Source: Pseudanabaena sp. BC1403
GTDB taxonomy: Bacteria; Cyanobacteriota; Cyanobacteriia; Pseudanabaenales; Pseudanabaenaceae
Direction: 5' to 3'
DNA length: 64,000 bases
Assembly: GCF_002914585.1 (NCBI RefSeq)
Contig: NZ_PDDM01000007.1
Span: forward strand, 62,001-126,000
Both the position numbers and the translations under genes were made by a program. Positions 26,942 to 35,661 of this stretch are shown piece by piece. Positions within the stretch are counted from its first letter, which is position 1. Each line of letters starts with the position of its first letter. A model generated the notes under the pieces. The model made no database searches. It worked only from the letters and a program-made list of their open reading frames with translations, and was not told the origin of the DNA.

Positions 26942-28801
26942 TTAGAATGTGAAAGTTGTACGGATAGCGCCAACGGTGATCGTGTCACTGCCAGCAGTTT
27001 GCACAGGATTAAAAATAAATAGCACCCCTGGGGTAATACTAATATTGTCATTTAGGCGCATCCGATAAAACAACTCTAGATGAGTAGTTGTCGAAGGCTG
27101 TCCACCGAAGTCCCCTGCATTAACGCCAGTCAAACCGATCGCACTAGGAATGTTAAAAGCAGGTATGCCATTTTGGGTAATGTTACTGCTGGTGATCTTG
27201 GGAGGCTGTCCAACGTATATCCCGCCCAAGTTACCTTCAGCAAACAAATCGGGGAAGTTGAGAAAAGCCATCCAGTTAAATGTATTAACTGTGCCACCTA
27301 AGCCCACATCTCTAGACTCGGATGTGGTGTAACCAGCCCAACCACCCAGAATAACCTGAGGAGAAATTCGCCATGTCGCAGTACCGCCAAAAGCATTGGT
27401 TGAGAAACGTCCTGCGATCGGACCAATTAAGTTATCGCCAACGCCCGTATTTAAGCTGGCATTTGTGGTGTAGGAATTAAGGTAATATAGCGCGAGATCA
27501 ATTGCCTCACTGGGCGTAATCGCCAGTTGGACACCTGCGGTAAAGGGACCACCTGTTAAACCATTTTGAGGATCGGATGCCAAGGATGCGGCATAAACTC
27601 CTTGTAAGCTAATGTTATCGCTGATTTGCCAGTCGAAACCAATCCCAGCTTGTCCAGGGAAGTTGAGGATGGGGTTGCGTTGAGCAAAGGCTGAGAGAGC
27701 GCCTTGACCTGCACTTTCATAACGGTTGGGGCCACGAAATACACTTGATGGAGCGACTCCTGCTGCACCAACAATCACAGCTAAGCGATCGCCTACTAAA
27801 AAACGATAGGACAAATCACTTAATTGGAGGGAATTACCTGTGTCAAGTTCATATCCAAGGCGAGTGTAGCTATTGGTTAGAAAATTGTTGTTAGCAAAAA
27901 GTGTAGAAGCTGTGGAAGCATTTCCTGCCTGTATACCTGTTAACAAAAGACTACGATTGTCAAACTGGGTGACCAAGCTCAGTTGCAGGTTATAGCCAAA
28001 GGTGAGGTTAGTCGCATCATCGACGGTGTTGCGCGTACCATCTCTTGGAGTAAGGCTACCAGTATTGGGTAAACGGCTTTGCAGTCCAAAAATGGCTTGA
28101 CCAAACAGTTTCGTAGTTGTGGAAAATTGCTGGGCTTCTAGTTTGGCTGTTTTTGCATCAAGAGCATCAACTCGACCACGTAACGTTGCAAGTTCTGCTG
28201 CAAATTCTTCTTGCAACTTTTTCAAGGTTTCGAGATCTTCTTTGCCGACTTTGTCGGATAACCCTGAGGCAATGATTTCATTGATTTTATCGAGACAAGC
28301 GTTCACACCTGCGGCGAATTCATAACGGCTAGTTGCTTGATTGCCGCGATAGGTGCTGTCTGGATAGCCCGCAATGCAACCATAGCGCTCAACGAGGGAT
28401 TGTAATGCTGTGAAAGCCCAGTCTGTAGGCTTAACATCACTTAGCTGCGAAACCGAAGTAACACCCTGAGCATTAAGACTTGGTTTAGTGCGATCGCTAG
28501 TTATGACTGGTTTTGACTTTCCTAGCTCAGAATTGATCTCCCGAATAATTTGTGAGTCAGTATTAAGATTGACAGGTGCTTGCGATGTCTCAGATTTGTT
28601 AGGGGCGATCACTGGCGTGATCATGGGATCTCGACTAATTGACCGAATTAGCTCAGATTCATTGGTGGCGATCTTAGTTTCCTTTTGAGCTTCAGCCTGA
28701 GCATAGCTGGAGTTTAAGATACTAGATATTAATGTTGTGGCGATTGTTGTTGCGGTAAGTGATACTAAGTTGATGGAGCTACCAGATCTGGTTTTAAGCA
28801 T
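26942..28801 (-). CDS. SLH-OprB porin, iron-uptake type
   Basis: Outer-membrane protein of 619 residues. Signal peptide residues 1-36 (ending SSYAQA), an SLH-like domain (about 105-165, QLSDVKPTDWAFTALQSL then CIAGYPDSTYRGNQATSRYEF) that anchors to cell-wall polymers, a short coiled coil (about 175-215, DLETLKKLQEEFAAELATL), and a C-terminal OprB/carbohydrate-selective porin beta-barrel with repeating aromatic-Gly strands. The last residue is F, as in many outer-membrane barrels. It is a common cyanobacterial porin; iron uptake is inferred from homologues, the substrate is not fixed. Confidence 0.85.
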   Translation of the reverse strand: MLKTRSGSSINLVSLTATTIATTLISSILNSSYAQAEAQKETKIATNESELIRSISRDPMITPVIAPNKSETSQAPVNLNTDSQIIREINSELGKSKPVITSDRTKPSLNAQGVTSVSQLSDVKPTDWAFTALQSLVERYGCIAGYPDSTYRGNQATSRYEFAAGVNACLDKINEIIASGLSDKVGKEDLETLKKLQEEFAAELATLRGRVDALDAKTAKLEAQQFSTTTKLFGQAIFGLQSRLPNTGSLTPRDGTRNTVDDATNLTFGYNLQLSLVTQFDNRSLLLTGIQAGNASTASTLFANNNFLTNSYTRLGYELDTGNSLQLSDLSYRFLVGDRLAVIVGAAGVAPSSVFRGPNRYESAGQGALSAFAQRNPILNFPGQAGIGFDWQISDNISLQGVYAASLASDPQNGLTGGPFTAGVQLAITPSEAIDLALYYLNSYTTNASLNTGVGDNLIGPIAGRFSTNAFGGTATWRISPQVILGGWAGYTTSESRDVGLGGTVNTFNWMAFLNFPDLFAEGNLGGIYVGQPPKITSSNITQNGIPAFNIPSAIGLTGVNAGDFGGQPSTTTHLELFYRMRLNDNISITPGVLFIFNPVQTAGSDTITVGAIRTTFTF

Positions 28802-28971
28802 AAACGTTTACAATCCTCACATGGACACTTTTTTCGTGCAAAAGTTTTTAGGTACAAAAGTACGCTTCCTGCTAAAGGACGAATTCAAAAAAGATTAGTT
28901 CCTAAATATTGAGAGTTATTTTACAGAGTTTTACAAGCTTCAGACATAGAATTACACCATTTGTACTAGAC

Positions 28972-30456
28972 ATGCCCCGCATTCCTCAACTAACTTATGA
29001 TCGCGGAACCTTAATTCTTCATCCACCGCCCAAGGGTAAATCATGGATTGAATTTGCCACATGGGATGATCGCATTGAGAAATTTCGGATTCCTGCTAAT
29101 TGCTATCGCGAGTTGATTTTGACTTTGAGATCAGAAGGAATTGCGATCGAAGATAAGTCACGGGGATATCAAGAAGTTAAGTTAATTTCTCATACCAAAA
29201 TGGAGCCTTATCCACACCAGAGCGAAGCTCTTGCAGCATGGCAGAGAGTTGGGAAATGTGGAGTGGTTGTTTTACCGACTGCCGCAGGTAAAACTTATCT
29301 AGCACAGCTAGCGATGCAAGTCACAAATCGCAGCACTTTAGTGGTCGTGCCCACCCTCGATTTGATGCATCAGTGGTATGCCCATTTATTAGCTGCTTTT
29401 CCTGATGTGGAAATAGGTTTATTAGGAGGAGGTTCTCGCGATCGCACATCGATTCTTGTATCAACCTATGATAGTGCCGCCATTCAAGCAGAATCTTTAG
29501 GTAATCTCTATGGTTTGATCGTGTTTGATGAATGTCATCATTTACCTACGGATTTTTTTCGCGTGATTGCGGAATATGCGATCGCACCCTATAGACTGGG
29601 CTTAACCGCCACACCCGAACGTAGTGATGGTAAACATGCAGATTTAGAACTCCTAATTGGGGAAGAAGTCTATCGCAAATCCTCTGAAGATTTGGCAGGG
29701 CAAGCTTTAGCAGAACATAAAATTGTCCAAATTAAAGTTTCTCTTTCAGCACAAGAACGCGATCGCTATGATTCTCTAATTCAAAGTCGTAATCTTTTTC
29801 TCAAGGAATCAAAAATTTCCCTTGGCAGTCTCGAAGGATGGCAAAGATTTGTACAGGCGAGTGCGCGATCACAAGCAGGCAGAAGAGCAATGCTTGCCCA
29901 TCGAGAATCAAAGGATATATCTTTAGGAACAGAAGCGAAATTACGAGTTTTGTCAGATCTATTAGCTCAACACTTCGGTGAGAGAATTCTAATTTTCACG
30001 AACGACAATGCCACGGTTTATCGTATTTCGCAAGATTTATTAATTCCAGCACTCACGCATCAAACTCCTGTGAAGGAACGCCACGAAATCTTAACGTTCT
30101 TTCGTGAAGGCAAATATAAAACCCTAGCTGCTTCCCATGTTTTAAATGAAGGTGTCGATGTACCTGATGCAAGAATTGCCATCTTGCTATCAGGTACAGG
30201 CTCAGCCCGTGAATATATTCAGCGCTTAGGACGAGTGTTGCGGCGGGGTACTGAGGCAAATAAGCAAGCAATTCTCTATGAAGTGGTGACTGAAGATACT
30301 AGCGAAGTAAGAACTTCAGAGCGACGCAGAGGCATCGAGCGATCGCGTTCAGAGCTTCCTCAGGATAATGTCTTGCAAATAGGAATTAAGTACGACAAAG
30401 ATCTCCATAAGAAACAGGCGATCGCCGCCGAAAATCCAAATGATTACGATATCTAA
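28972..30456 (+). CDS. DEAD/DEAH-box helicase, XPB-like
   Basis: SF2 ATP-dependent DNA helicase of the COG1061 (SSL2/XPB-like) kind. Walker A LPTAAGKT around residues 101-108, DECH box IVFDECHHLP, motif III LGLTATPERSDGK, and motif VI QRLGRVLRRGTE, plus a bacterial XPB-like N-terminal domain (DRGTLILHPP). ATG at 28972 (MPRIPQL) is preferred over an in-frame TTG at 28909, as the extra 21 residues are not conserved-looking. It is 494 residues. Its role in repair or transcription-coupled processes is inferred. Confidence 0.8.
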   Translation: MPRIPQLTYDRGTLILHPPPKGKSWIEFATWDDRIEKFRIPANCYRELILTLRSEGIAIEDKSRGYQEVKLISHTKMEPYPHQSEALAAWQRVGKCGVVVLPTAAGKTYLAQLAMQVTNRSTLVVVPTLDLMHQWYAHLLAAFPDVEIGLLGGGSRDRTSILVSTYDSAAIQAESLGNLYGLIVFDECHHLPTDFFRVIAEYAIAPYRLGLTATPERSDGKHADLELLIGEEVYRKSSEDLAGQALAEHKIVQIKVSLSAQERDRYDSLIQSRNLFLKESKISLGSLEGWQRFVQASARSQAGRRAMLAHRESKDISLGTEAKLRVLSDLLAQHFGERILIFTNDNATVYRISQDLLIPALTHQTPVKERHEILTFFREGKYKTLAASHVLNEGVDVPDARIAILLSGTGSAREYIQRLGRVLRRGTEANKQAILYEVVTEDTSEVRTSERRRGIERSRSELPQDNVLQIGIKYDKDLHKKQAIAAENPNDYDI

Positions 30457-30463
30457 ACCCAAA

Positions 30464-30534
30464 AAATAAAAACCAATATTTTTGTTGAGAGTGTTGCAAA
30501 GCAACACTCTCAACAAAAATATTGGTTTTTATTT
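30464..30534. terminator. 71-bp palindrome
   Basis: One of the longest palindromes here; arms begin AAATAAAAACC and the centre is GTTGCAAAGCAAC. It follows the helicase stop by 7 nt. It shares a 47-nt core with the palindrome at 56039-56093, differing at two paired positions. Confidence 0.8.
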
Positions 30535-30636
30535 CAGCACAAAGCGCTGTAACAAAAAAATGTATACATTTTTTGACGTAAGAAACCAGAAAAAATCGTT
30601 TAAAATAAGTTAGACCGCAATCATTTGGTAGCCGTT

Positions 30637-31818
30637 ATGGAACTTGCAGCATATATATATGATGCATGGGCATATGAACAAGCCAATCAAGGAGCGGCAG
30701 AGCGCAATCTGCTTACTTGTGATGGGCTTGATGCTGATGAGTATCAGTCAAATAAGCTTGACTTGAATTTTGCTGCAATGAGACAGCAAGCCTATTTACT
30801 ATCAGCGATCGCCTTTACCAGTCTCAATGGGTTGAGCTGGAATTTAGCGCCTGCGATGGCTGCTCATTTTTTAGAGCCTGCGGTAAATGTTGCGCCTTGG
30901 TGTAACCAGTTATATATATGCAATACCAGCTATATGTTAGAGGTGCAGACTTTACTAGCTCAACGTGGGTTTGCGGTCGGAGAAATCGATGGGGTTTATG
31001 GCAGATATACCAAGCAAGCTGTAATTGATTTTCAGAAAACGCAAGCTAATCTGGTTGCCGATGGAATTCCTGGGGAAAAAACCTTGGCATTGTTGCGAAA
31101 CTCATCAGTGAGTAAGCCTTTAGTATCGCAGCGTCCAAATCAAACTACAGAGACAATTACGACTAGCGATCGCCCAAGCCCATCATCAAGCCAGTCACCG
31201 AACCAGACAATTGTGATTGTGCGATCAAATAACGCTCCAGTCAGCAACTCTCAGCAGCCAGTGATAAGCGAAATCGGAAATTTGCAAATGCTGCTGAAAC
31301 AACGGGGATTTTATCAAGGTGAAATTGATGGACAACTAGGGCAAACCACAACTAATGCCGTATTAAAGGCACAGCGAGCCTATGCCCTAGCTCAAGATGG
31401 CTTTGTAGGTCCTTTAACAATGCGCTCATTGTTGGCTGGTGGCAACAATCTTCCCTTCACTCAGCCTGCATTGCCCCGACTGCCGACAACACAAGATGTC
31501 TTGGCAATCCAAACATTACTCAAAGAACGAGGCTTTTATGATGCAGATCTCAGTGGCTTATACAACATTCAGACTAAGGCAAGCATTTTGAAAGCTCAAC
31601 TTGCTTACGGACAAGCCGCTACAGGTGATTTGACCTCAGATTTACTGACAGCCCTTAGAGCTCAAAATCCAGCTCAGAATATTGCTCAAATCCCTGCCAG
31701 TAGCCCAAACAGTCAAACTATTCAGCCAATTCCTAGCAGCGCTCCGCTAGGTAATGGAACCCAAGTCCCAACCTCTAGTCAAAATGCACCAGCAGCCAAA
31801 AACGCCAATTCTTCCTAA
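30637..31818 (+). CDS. Peptidoglycan-binding repeat protein, 3 repeats
   Basis: A 393-residue protein starting MELAAYIYDAW. Three PG_binding_1 modules lie near residues 95-150, 215-270 and 290-345, each with an LQxLLKxRGFYxGxxDG and a KAQ..YGL..DG pattern. Between them are Ser/Pro/Thr linkers. It probably binds peptidoglycan; there is no catalytic domain. The ATG at 30637 begins the family-typical leader; a TTG 12 nt upstream is possible. A larger paralogue follows 84 nt downstream. Confidence 0.85.
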   Translation: MELAAYIYDAWAYEQANQGAAERNLLTCDGLDADEYQSNKLDLNFAAMRQQAYLLSAIAFTSLNGLSWNLAPAMAAHFLEPAVNVAPWCNQLYICNTSYMLEVQTLLAQRGFAVGEIDGVYGRYTKQAVIDFQKTQANLVADGIPGEKTLALLRNSSVSKPLVSQRPNQTTETITTSDRPSPSSSQSPNQTIVIVRSNNAPVSNSQQPVISEIGNLQMLLKQRGFYQGEIDGQLGQTTTNAVLKAQRAYALAQDGFVGPLTMRSLLAGGNNLPFTQPALPRLPTTQDVLAIQTLLKERGFYDADLSGLYNIQTKASILKAQLAYGQAATGDLTSDLLTALRAQNPAQNIAQIPASSPNSQTIQPIPSSAPLGNGTQVPTSSQNAPAAKNANSS

Positions 31819-31902
31819 ATAAAAGCTGAACAAATCTCGTCAATTCCACCGAATTTTTCTCAATCGCAAATCTTAATTTTCAACCTCAACAAGGACTAAA
31901 TC

Positions 31903-33666
31903 ATGGAACTCTTAGCATATATCCAAGAAGAATTTATCAATGTTGACGATGCGATCGTCAGTGAAATACCTGAAACCTTCCAAACATGGTTCAAGAAATT
32001 CACTACTAATTCCGCCAAACTAAGCTTAAACGTACTCCTAACAGGTACAACCCTGCTGATTGGTTTAGGCTCGACCTTAAATGCTTTAGCTGCCGAAGCC
32101 CCATCATCAGATGTGAAATATGTACAATCACTACTAGCAAAAAATGGCTTTGACCCCGGGGCGATCGATGGTGTGTCTGGAGCCTCAACTAAAAATGCAA
32201 TCCTTCGCGCTCAAAAAGCTTTTGGACTTACTCCCGATGGAATTGTTGGTAGTCGGACGATCGCTGCACTCGAAGATGGCAAAACCGTAGATGAAAGTGC
32301 CACAAAAGTCGATGTCGTTGATACCAAAGTTAATGTCAGCGAAACTACGAGTAGTGCTTCATCGACTGTGATGAATCTTCAGAAATTACTTGCTGATCGC
32401 GGATTTTACAATGGTGCTGTTGATGGGATCATGGGATCTCAGACTCGCTCTGCGATCGTCGCCGCTCAAAAAGCTTATAACCTAACAGCCGATGGTGTTG
32501 CAGGGCCGCAGACCTTGGCGGCGCTAGAGTCAGATGGTGCTAAAGCAGTTACAACAAATATTAGCTCCACCAGTACCACTAAAAGTGCGGAAGTTTCCAT
32601 TCTGCAAGAGCTACTTAGCAAACGTGGTTTTTACAATGGTGCTGTTGATGGCATCATGGGGCCACAGACTCGTACTGCGATCGTCGCAGCTCAACAAAGC
32701 TATGGCTTAGTTGCTGATGGCATTGCAGGTACTCAAACTCTTTCAGCTCTAGAATCGGGAGCAAGCAAAGTTAGCATTGCCACAAAGAATCCTGCAACTA
32801 CATCTTCAGCGACGAAGACTAGTGATAAAGATGTTGCCGCACTGCAACAGTTACTGGCCAAACGCGGTTTTTACAATGGTGCGATCGATGGAGTCAAGGG
32901 AGCTCAGACAAATGCCGCGATCGCATCTGCTCAAAAAAACTATGGCTTAACAGTCGATGGTATCGCAGGTGCTCAAACTATAGCAGCGTTGCAAACCGAT
33001 GCAAAACCATCGGTATCTCCCAGTCCAACCGCAAGTAATCAAGCTACGAATGCTGTGACTCCAGCTATTGACGGTGGAGTAGCCAACTTACAAAATTTGC
33101 TGACCGATCGCGGATTTTATAATGGGCCAATTACAGGATTTTTAGGTACACGTACTAGGGACGCAATCATTGCTGCTCAAAAAGCCTACGGTTTAACTGC
33201 GGATGGTGTGGCTGGAGCGAGAACGATGGCTGCTTTAGAAGCAGGTGCAGCAAAACAACCGATTGCTGCAACTAATGTCACACCAACAATTCGTGTAGAA
33301 CCTAAACCGCAGGTAACACCACAACCTACTCCACAACCTCAAGCAGTAGTCACTCCAAAACCACAACCCACGGTACAAGCAACTCCAAAACCGACAGCAA
33401 CACCAGCAGCACAGCCCACTACTGCACCAGTAGCACAGCCCACAACACCAGCAGCAACTGCAAACACACAAGTATCAGAATTGCAACGCTTACTGGCTCA
33501 GAGAGGTTTCTATACTGGTAAAGTCGATGGTGTATTGAGTGGTGAAACTCGGAATGCGATCATCAGAGCGCAAAACTTTTATACGATTAGCCCTGCCGAT
33601 GGCTCACCAAGCAATAAACTGATTGATAGTCTTAGTAAAGATACATTTATTTCTGAAGGCAATTAA
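31903..33666 (+). CDS. Peptidoglycan-binding repeat protein, 6 repeats
   Basis: A 587-residue envelope protein. It starts MELLAYIQEEF, the same leader as the preceding gene, then a hydrophobic stretch (about residues 45-65, LLTGTTLLIGLGSTLNALA) that could act as a membrane or secretion signal. Six PG_binding_1 units follow, each with a GFYNGAVDG-like motif; units 2 and 3 are nearly identical, which suggests recent tandem duplication. Before the last unit is a Pro/Gln/Thr-rich linker (residues 465-520). No enzyme domain is visible. Confidence 0.85.
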   Translation: MELLAYIQEEFINVDDAIVSEIPETFQTWFKKFTTNSAKLSLNVLLTGTTLLIGLGSTLNALAAEAPSSDVKYVQSLLAKNGFDPGAIDGVSGASTKNAILRAQKAFGLTPDGIVGSRTIAALEDGKTVDESATKVDVVDTKVNVSETTSSASSTVMNLQKLLADRGFYNGAVDGIMGSQTRSAIVAAQKAYNLTADGVAGPQTLAALESDGAKAVTTNISSTSTTKSAEVSILQELLSKRGFYNGAVDGIMGPQTRTAIVAAQQSYGLVADGIAGTQTLSALESGASKVSIATKNPATTSSATKTSDKDVAALQQLLAKRGFYNGAIDGVKGAQTNAAIASAQKNYGLTVDGIAGAQTIAALQTDAKPSVSPSPTASNQATNAVTPAIDGGVANLQNLLTDRGFYNGPITGFLGTRTRDAIIAAQKAYGLTADGVAGARTMAALEAGAAKQPIAATNVTPTIRVEPKPQVTPQPTPQPQAVVTPKPQPTVQATPKPTATPAAQPTTAPVAQPTTPAATANTQVSELQRLLAQRGFYTGKVDGVLSGETRNAIIRAQNFYTISPADGSPSNKLIDSLSKDTFISEGN

Positions 33667-33671
33667 GTCAG

Positions 33672-34463
33672 ATGCGGTTCCGTAACTTTGCAATTAATTT
33701 GGGGGCGATCGCTATTTTTGGAGTGATCACCCTCAGTTTGCAGTTCCCTAAGCTCAATCAACGCTTGGGTGGACAGACCATAGAAGAAACTCGTAAGGCA
33801 GTCAGAGATGAAGAAGCTCGTCTCAAATTAGTTAAACAATTACCACCACGCGGATTTGGTTTTAATAACTTGATTGCCAACTTTGCATTTTTACAATTTT
33901 TGCAATACTTTGGTGATGATGTTGCCAGAAATGACTTTCAAACTGGATATACGCTAAGTCCACTTTATTTTGCCAATATTATCGATCGCGATCCTAGATT
34001 TATAAGTAGCTACATATATATGTCAGCTAGTGTGTCAATGTTTGCGGGAGTTCCTAGTAAAGCGATCGAAATCTATAGCAAGGGTTTAAAACATCTAGAT
34101 CCCGATCAACAGCCTAGCACCTATACAGTTTGGCGATACAAGGCAACCGATCAGCTATTGTTTTTAGGGGATGCTAAAGGAGCTAGAGAGTCCTATCTAA
34201 AAGCTGCTGAATGGGCTGATAAGGCTAGCTTTTCAGGTAAAAAACTTGTCGAAGACCCAAAAATTTCTGCTGAGTCATCTCGTCAGTCGGCACAATGGCT
34301 CGAAGGAGATCGGGATCTGACTCAAGCTCAAATAGGTGCTTGGTCATTAGTTTTGCAAAATGCTACTGACAAAAAAACAGTCCAGATTGTTGCTCAAGAG
34401 CTAGATAAACTGGGCATGAAAATTGAGATTAGAAATGGCGCACAAGCTATTGTGAAGAAATAA
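33672..34463 (+). CDS. Membrane-anchored conserved protein with TPR-like helices
   Basis: A 263-residue protein just 5 nt after the previous gene, so probably in the same operon. A single hydrophobic segment at residues 6-25 (NFAINLGAIAIFGVITLSLQF) anchors it; the rest is helical and TPR-like (SKAIEIYSKGLKHLD; GDAKGARESYLKAAEW). Similar proteins occur across cyanobacteria with unknown function. The context with peptidoglycan-binding genes suggests an envelope role. It ends 1 nt before a palindrome. Confidence 0.7.
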   Translation: MRFRNFAINLGAIAIFGVITLSLQFPKLNQRLGGQTIEETRKAVRDEEARLKLVKQLPPRGFGFNNLIANFAFLQFLQYFGDDVARNDFQTGYTLSPLYFANIIDRDPRFISSYIYMSASVSMFAGVPSKAIEIYSKGLKHLDPDQQPSTYTVWRYKATDQLLFLGDAKGARESYLKAAEWADKASFSGKKLVEDPKISAESSRQSAQWLEGDRDLTQAQIGAWSLVLQNATDKKTVQIVAQELDKLGMKIEIRNGAQAIVKK

Positions 34464-34494
34464 CAAGAAAGGGCGCAAAGCGCCCTTTCTTGTT
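34462..34494. terminator. Palindrome between convergent genes
   Basis: AACAAGAAAGGGCGC and complement flank AAA. It touches the stops of both convergent genes and probably ends both. Confidence 0.8.
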
Positions 34495-34904
34495 TAATTA
34501 GCTGCTAGCCACTTCTGGGCATTTAACCGTTGAATTACACCGAATACGAGTAAGTCGAGAGGTGCTTTGCGCTCATCGATCAAAAATGGCTCAATAGTAC
34601 TAGGCGATCGCCCAGCATCAGCACAAGAAAAAGCCTTCTGAGCATTGAGATCTGCCTTAGAAAAATAAACTGTAAACTGGCGTGAACCTTGCGCCCAGAT
34701 CCCACGCACTTGCGAGTTGCCAAACTCCAATTGCAAATCATCAACGCCTTGCTTACCAAAGGCTTTAGTTAGGGCTGGTAGATAATGCTTGTTAATAAAT
34801 TCGTCAAAGGGTAACTCTTCGATCGCAGGTGGCTTTTCGGCTTTGGGCTTTGCGGCAGGTTTAGCCTTTGGCTCTTCAGAAGTTGGTGCAGTGGTTTCAG
34901 ACAT
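34494..34904 (-). CDS. DUF2996 family protein
   Basis: A 136-residue cyanobacterial protein. The N-terminal 30 residues are Ala/Pro/Lys-rich and disordered; the folded part begins EELPFDEFINKHYLPALTKAF and continues with GIWAQGSRQFTVYFSKADL and APLDLLVFGVIQRLNAQKWL. The pattern matches DUF2996, whose function is unknown. It lies upstream of ndhM on the same strand but the order is DUF2996 downstream, after a 64-nt gap with a palindrome. Confidence 0.8.
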   Translation of the reverse strand: MSETTAPTSEEPKAKPAAKPKAEKPPAIEELPFDEFINKHYLPALTKAFGKQGVDDLQLEFGNSQVRGIWAQGSRQFTVYFSKADLNAQKAFSCADAGRSPSTIEPFLIDERKAPLDLLVFGVIQRLNAQKWLAAN

Positions 34905-34937
34905 AATTTTTGAGATATTTCTAAATTTTTTATAACA

Positions 34938-34968
34938 AGAATAGACAACGCGCAGCGTTGTCTATTCT
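34938..34968. terminator. Palindrome at ndhM end
   Basis: AGAATAGACAACGC and complement around GCA. It directly follows the ndhM stop (minus strand, 34969) and separates it from the DUF2996 gene. Confidence 0.7.
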
Positions 34969-35319
34969 CTATTTGGCTTCTGTATTGACAATCTGGGGTA
35001 GTCCCATACTGTAGTTAAGCGATCGATGATTGAGGTTGTAGGTAACTTCGCCTTGCTGCAATAGCGATCGCACAAAATGCTCTAAATCCGAACCAATGCG
35101 ACGCAAGTTGTAATCTGTCAAATCAGCACCTTTGTAGTCTGCTACAAGCTCATCAAACTTGCGATAAACCTTTTGCAGAGCGCCATCTGTCCAGTTCAGT
35201 TCATTGTCAGGATCAACATCTATAGTCAAAGTATTTTCGCTATCGATCAGCTCATCATTCTGCTCCTCAACAATGGCAGCATAAATCTGAATATGACGGG
35301 TTGTAGATTTGAGCGGCAT
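34969..35319 (-). CDS. ndhM: NAD(P)H-quinone oxidoreductase subunit M
   Basis: A peripheral subunit of the cyanobacterial NDH-1 complex, which moves electrons from ferredoxin to plastoquinone for cyclic electron flow and respiration. The 116-residue sequence matches the family: KSTTRHIQIYAAIVEEQ at the N-terminus, NELNWTDGALQKVYRKFDELV in the middle and HRSLNYSMGLPQI at the C-terminus. NdhM exists only in cyanobacteria and chloroplasts, supporting the assignment of the organism. Confidence 0.93.
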   Translation of the reverse strand: MPLKSTTRHIQIYAAIVEEQNDELIDSENTLTIDVDPDNELNWTDGALQKVYRKFDELVADYKGADLTDYNLRRIGSDLEHFVRSLLQQGEVTYNLNHRSLNYSMGLPQIVNTEAK

Positions 35320-35426
35320 AAAGATATGTGACTTGGGTAAGTATTGAAGAACTAACTTTAGATTATTGCAAATTTTTAGAGATTCCTAACCAAACAATTT
35401 CTCTATATGTATACATCAATCCTAAT

Positions 35427-35482
35427 AAAAACCCAAAGAGTATGAGGCGGTGCTTTGCGCCGTCTCATACTCTTTGGGTTTT
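35427..35482. repeat. 56-bp palindrome upstream of ndhM
   Basis: Arms from AAAACCCAAAGAGTATGAG with core GCGGTGCTTTGCGCCGT. It lies between ndhM and the sigma-factor gene; first of three palindromes there. Confidence 0.75.
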
Positions 35483-35510
35483 ATGTAACTCAGCAAAATT
35501 AAAAAAACAA

Positions 35511-35557
35511 ACCCCAAATATGTACCGCCCGCTAAGTGGGCGGTACATATTTGGGGT
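35511..35557. repeat. 47-bp palindrome
   Basis: Arms ACCCCAAATATGTACCGCCCGC around TAA; related to 5688-5742 with paired base changes. It is followed at 35575 by a degenerate copy of the AGCAATTCTCAT repeat. Confidence 0.75.
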
Positions 35558-35574
35558 GCGACAGCTATATCCTC

Positions 35575-35604
35575 AGCAATTCTAATTGTGAAACAGATTT
35601 TTTA
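35575..35604 (+). repeat. Degenerate copy of AGCAATTCTCAT repeat
   Basis: Begins AGCAATTCTAATTGTGAAAC and matches the copies at 44529, 44668 and 39439 (reverse) at most positions over 29-30 nt. A degenerate family member. Confidence 0.5.
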
Positions 35605-35620
35605 TATGAAGATCTCTATA

Positions 35621-35659
35621 CAAACAAACAGGAGGCGCTTTGCGCCTCCTGTTTGTTTG
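35621..35659. terminator. Palindrome at sigma-factor gene end
   Basis: CAAACAAACAGGAGGCGC and complement around TTT. It ends 3 nt before the stop of the sigma-factor gene (minus strand), the best-placed terminator for it. Confidence 0.8.
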
Positions 35660-35661
35660 AT

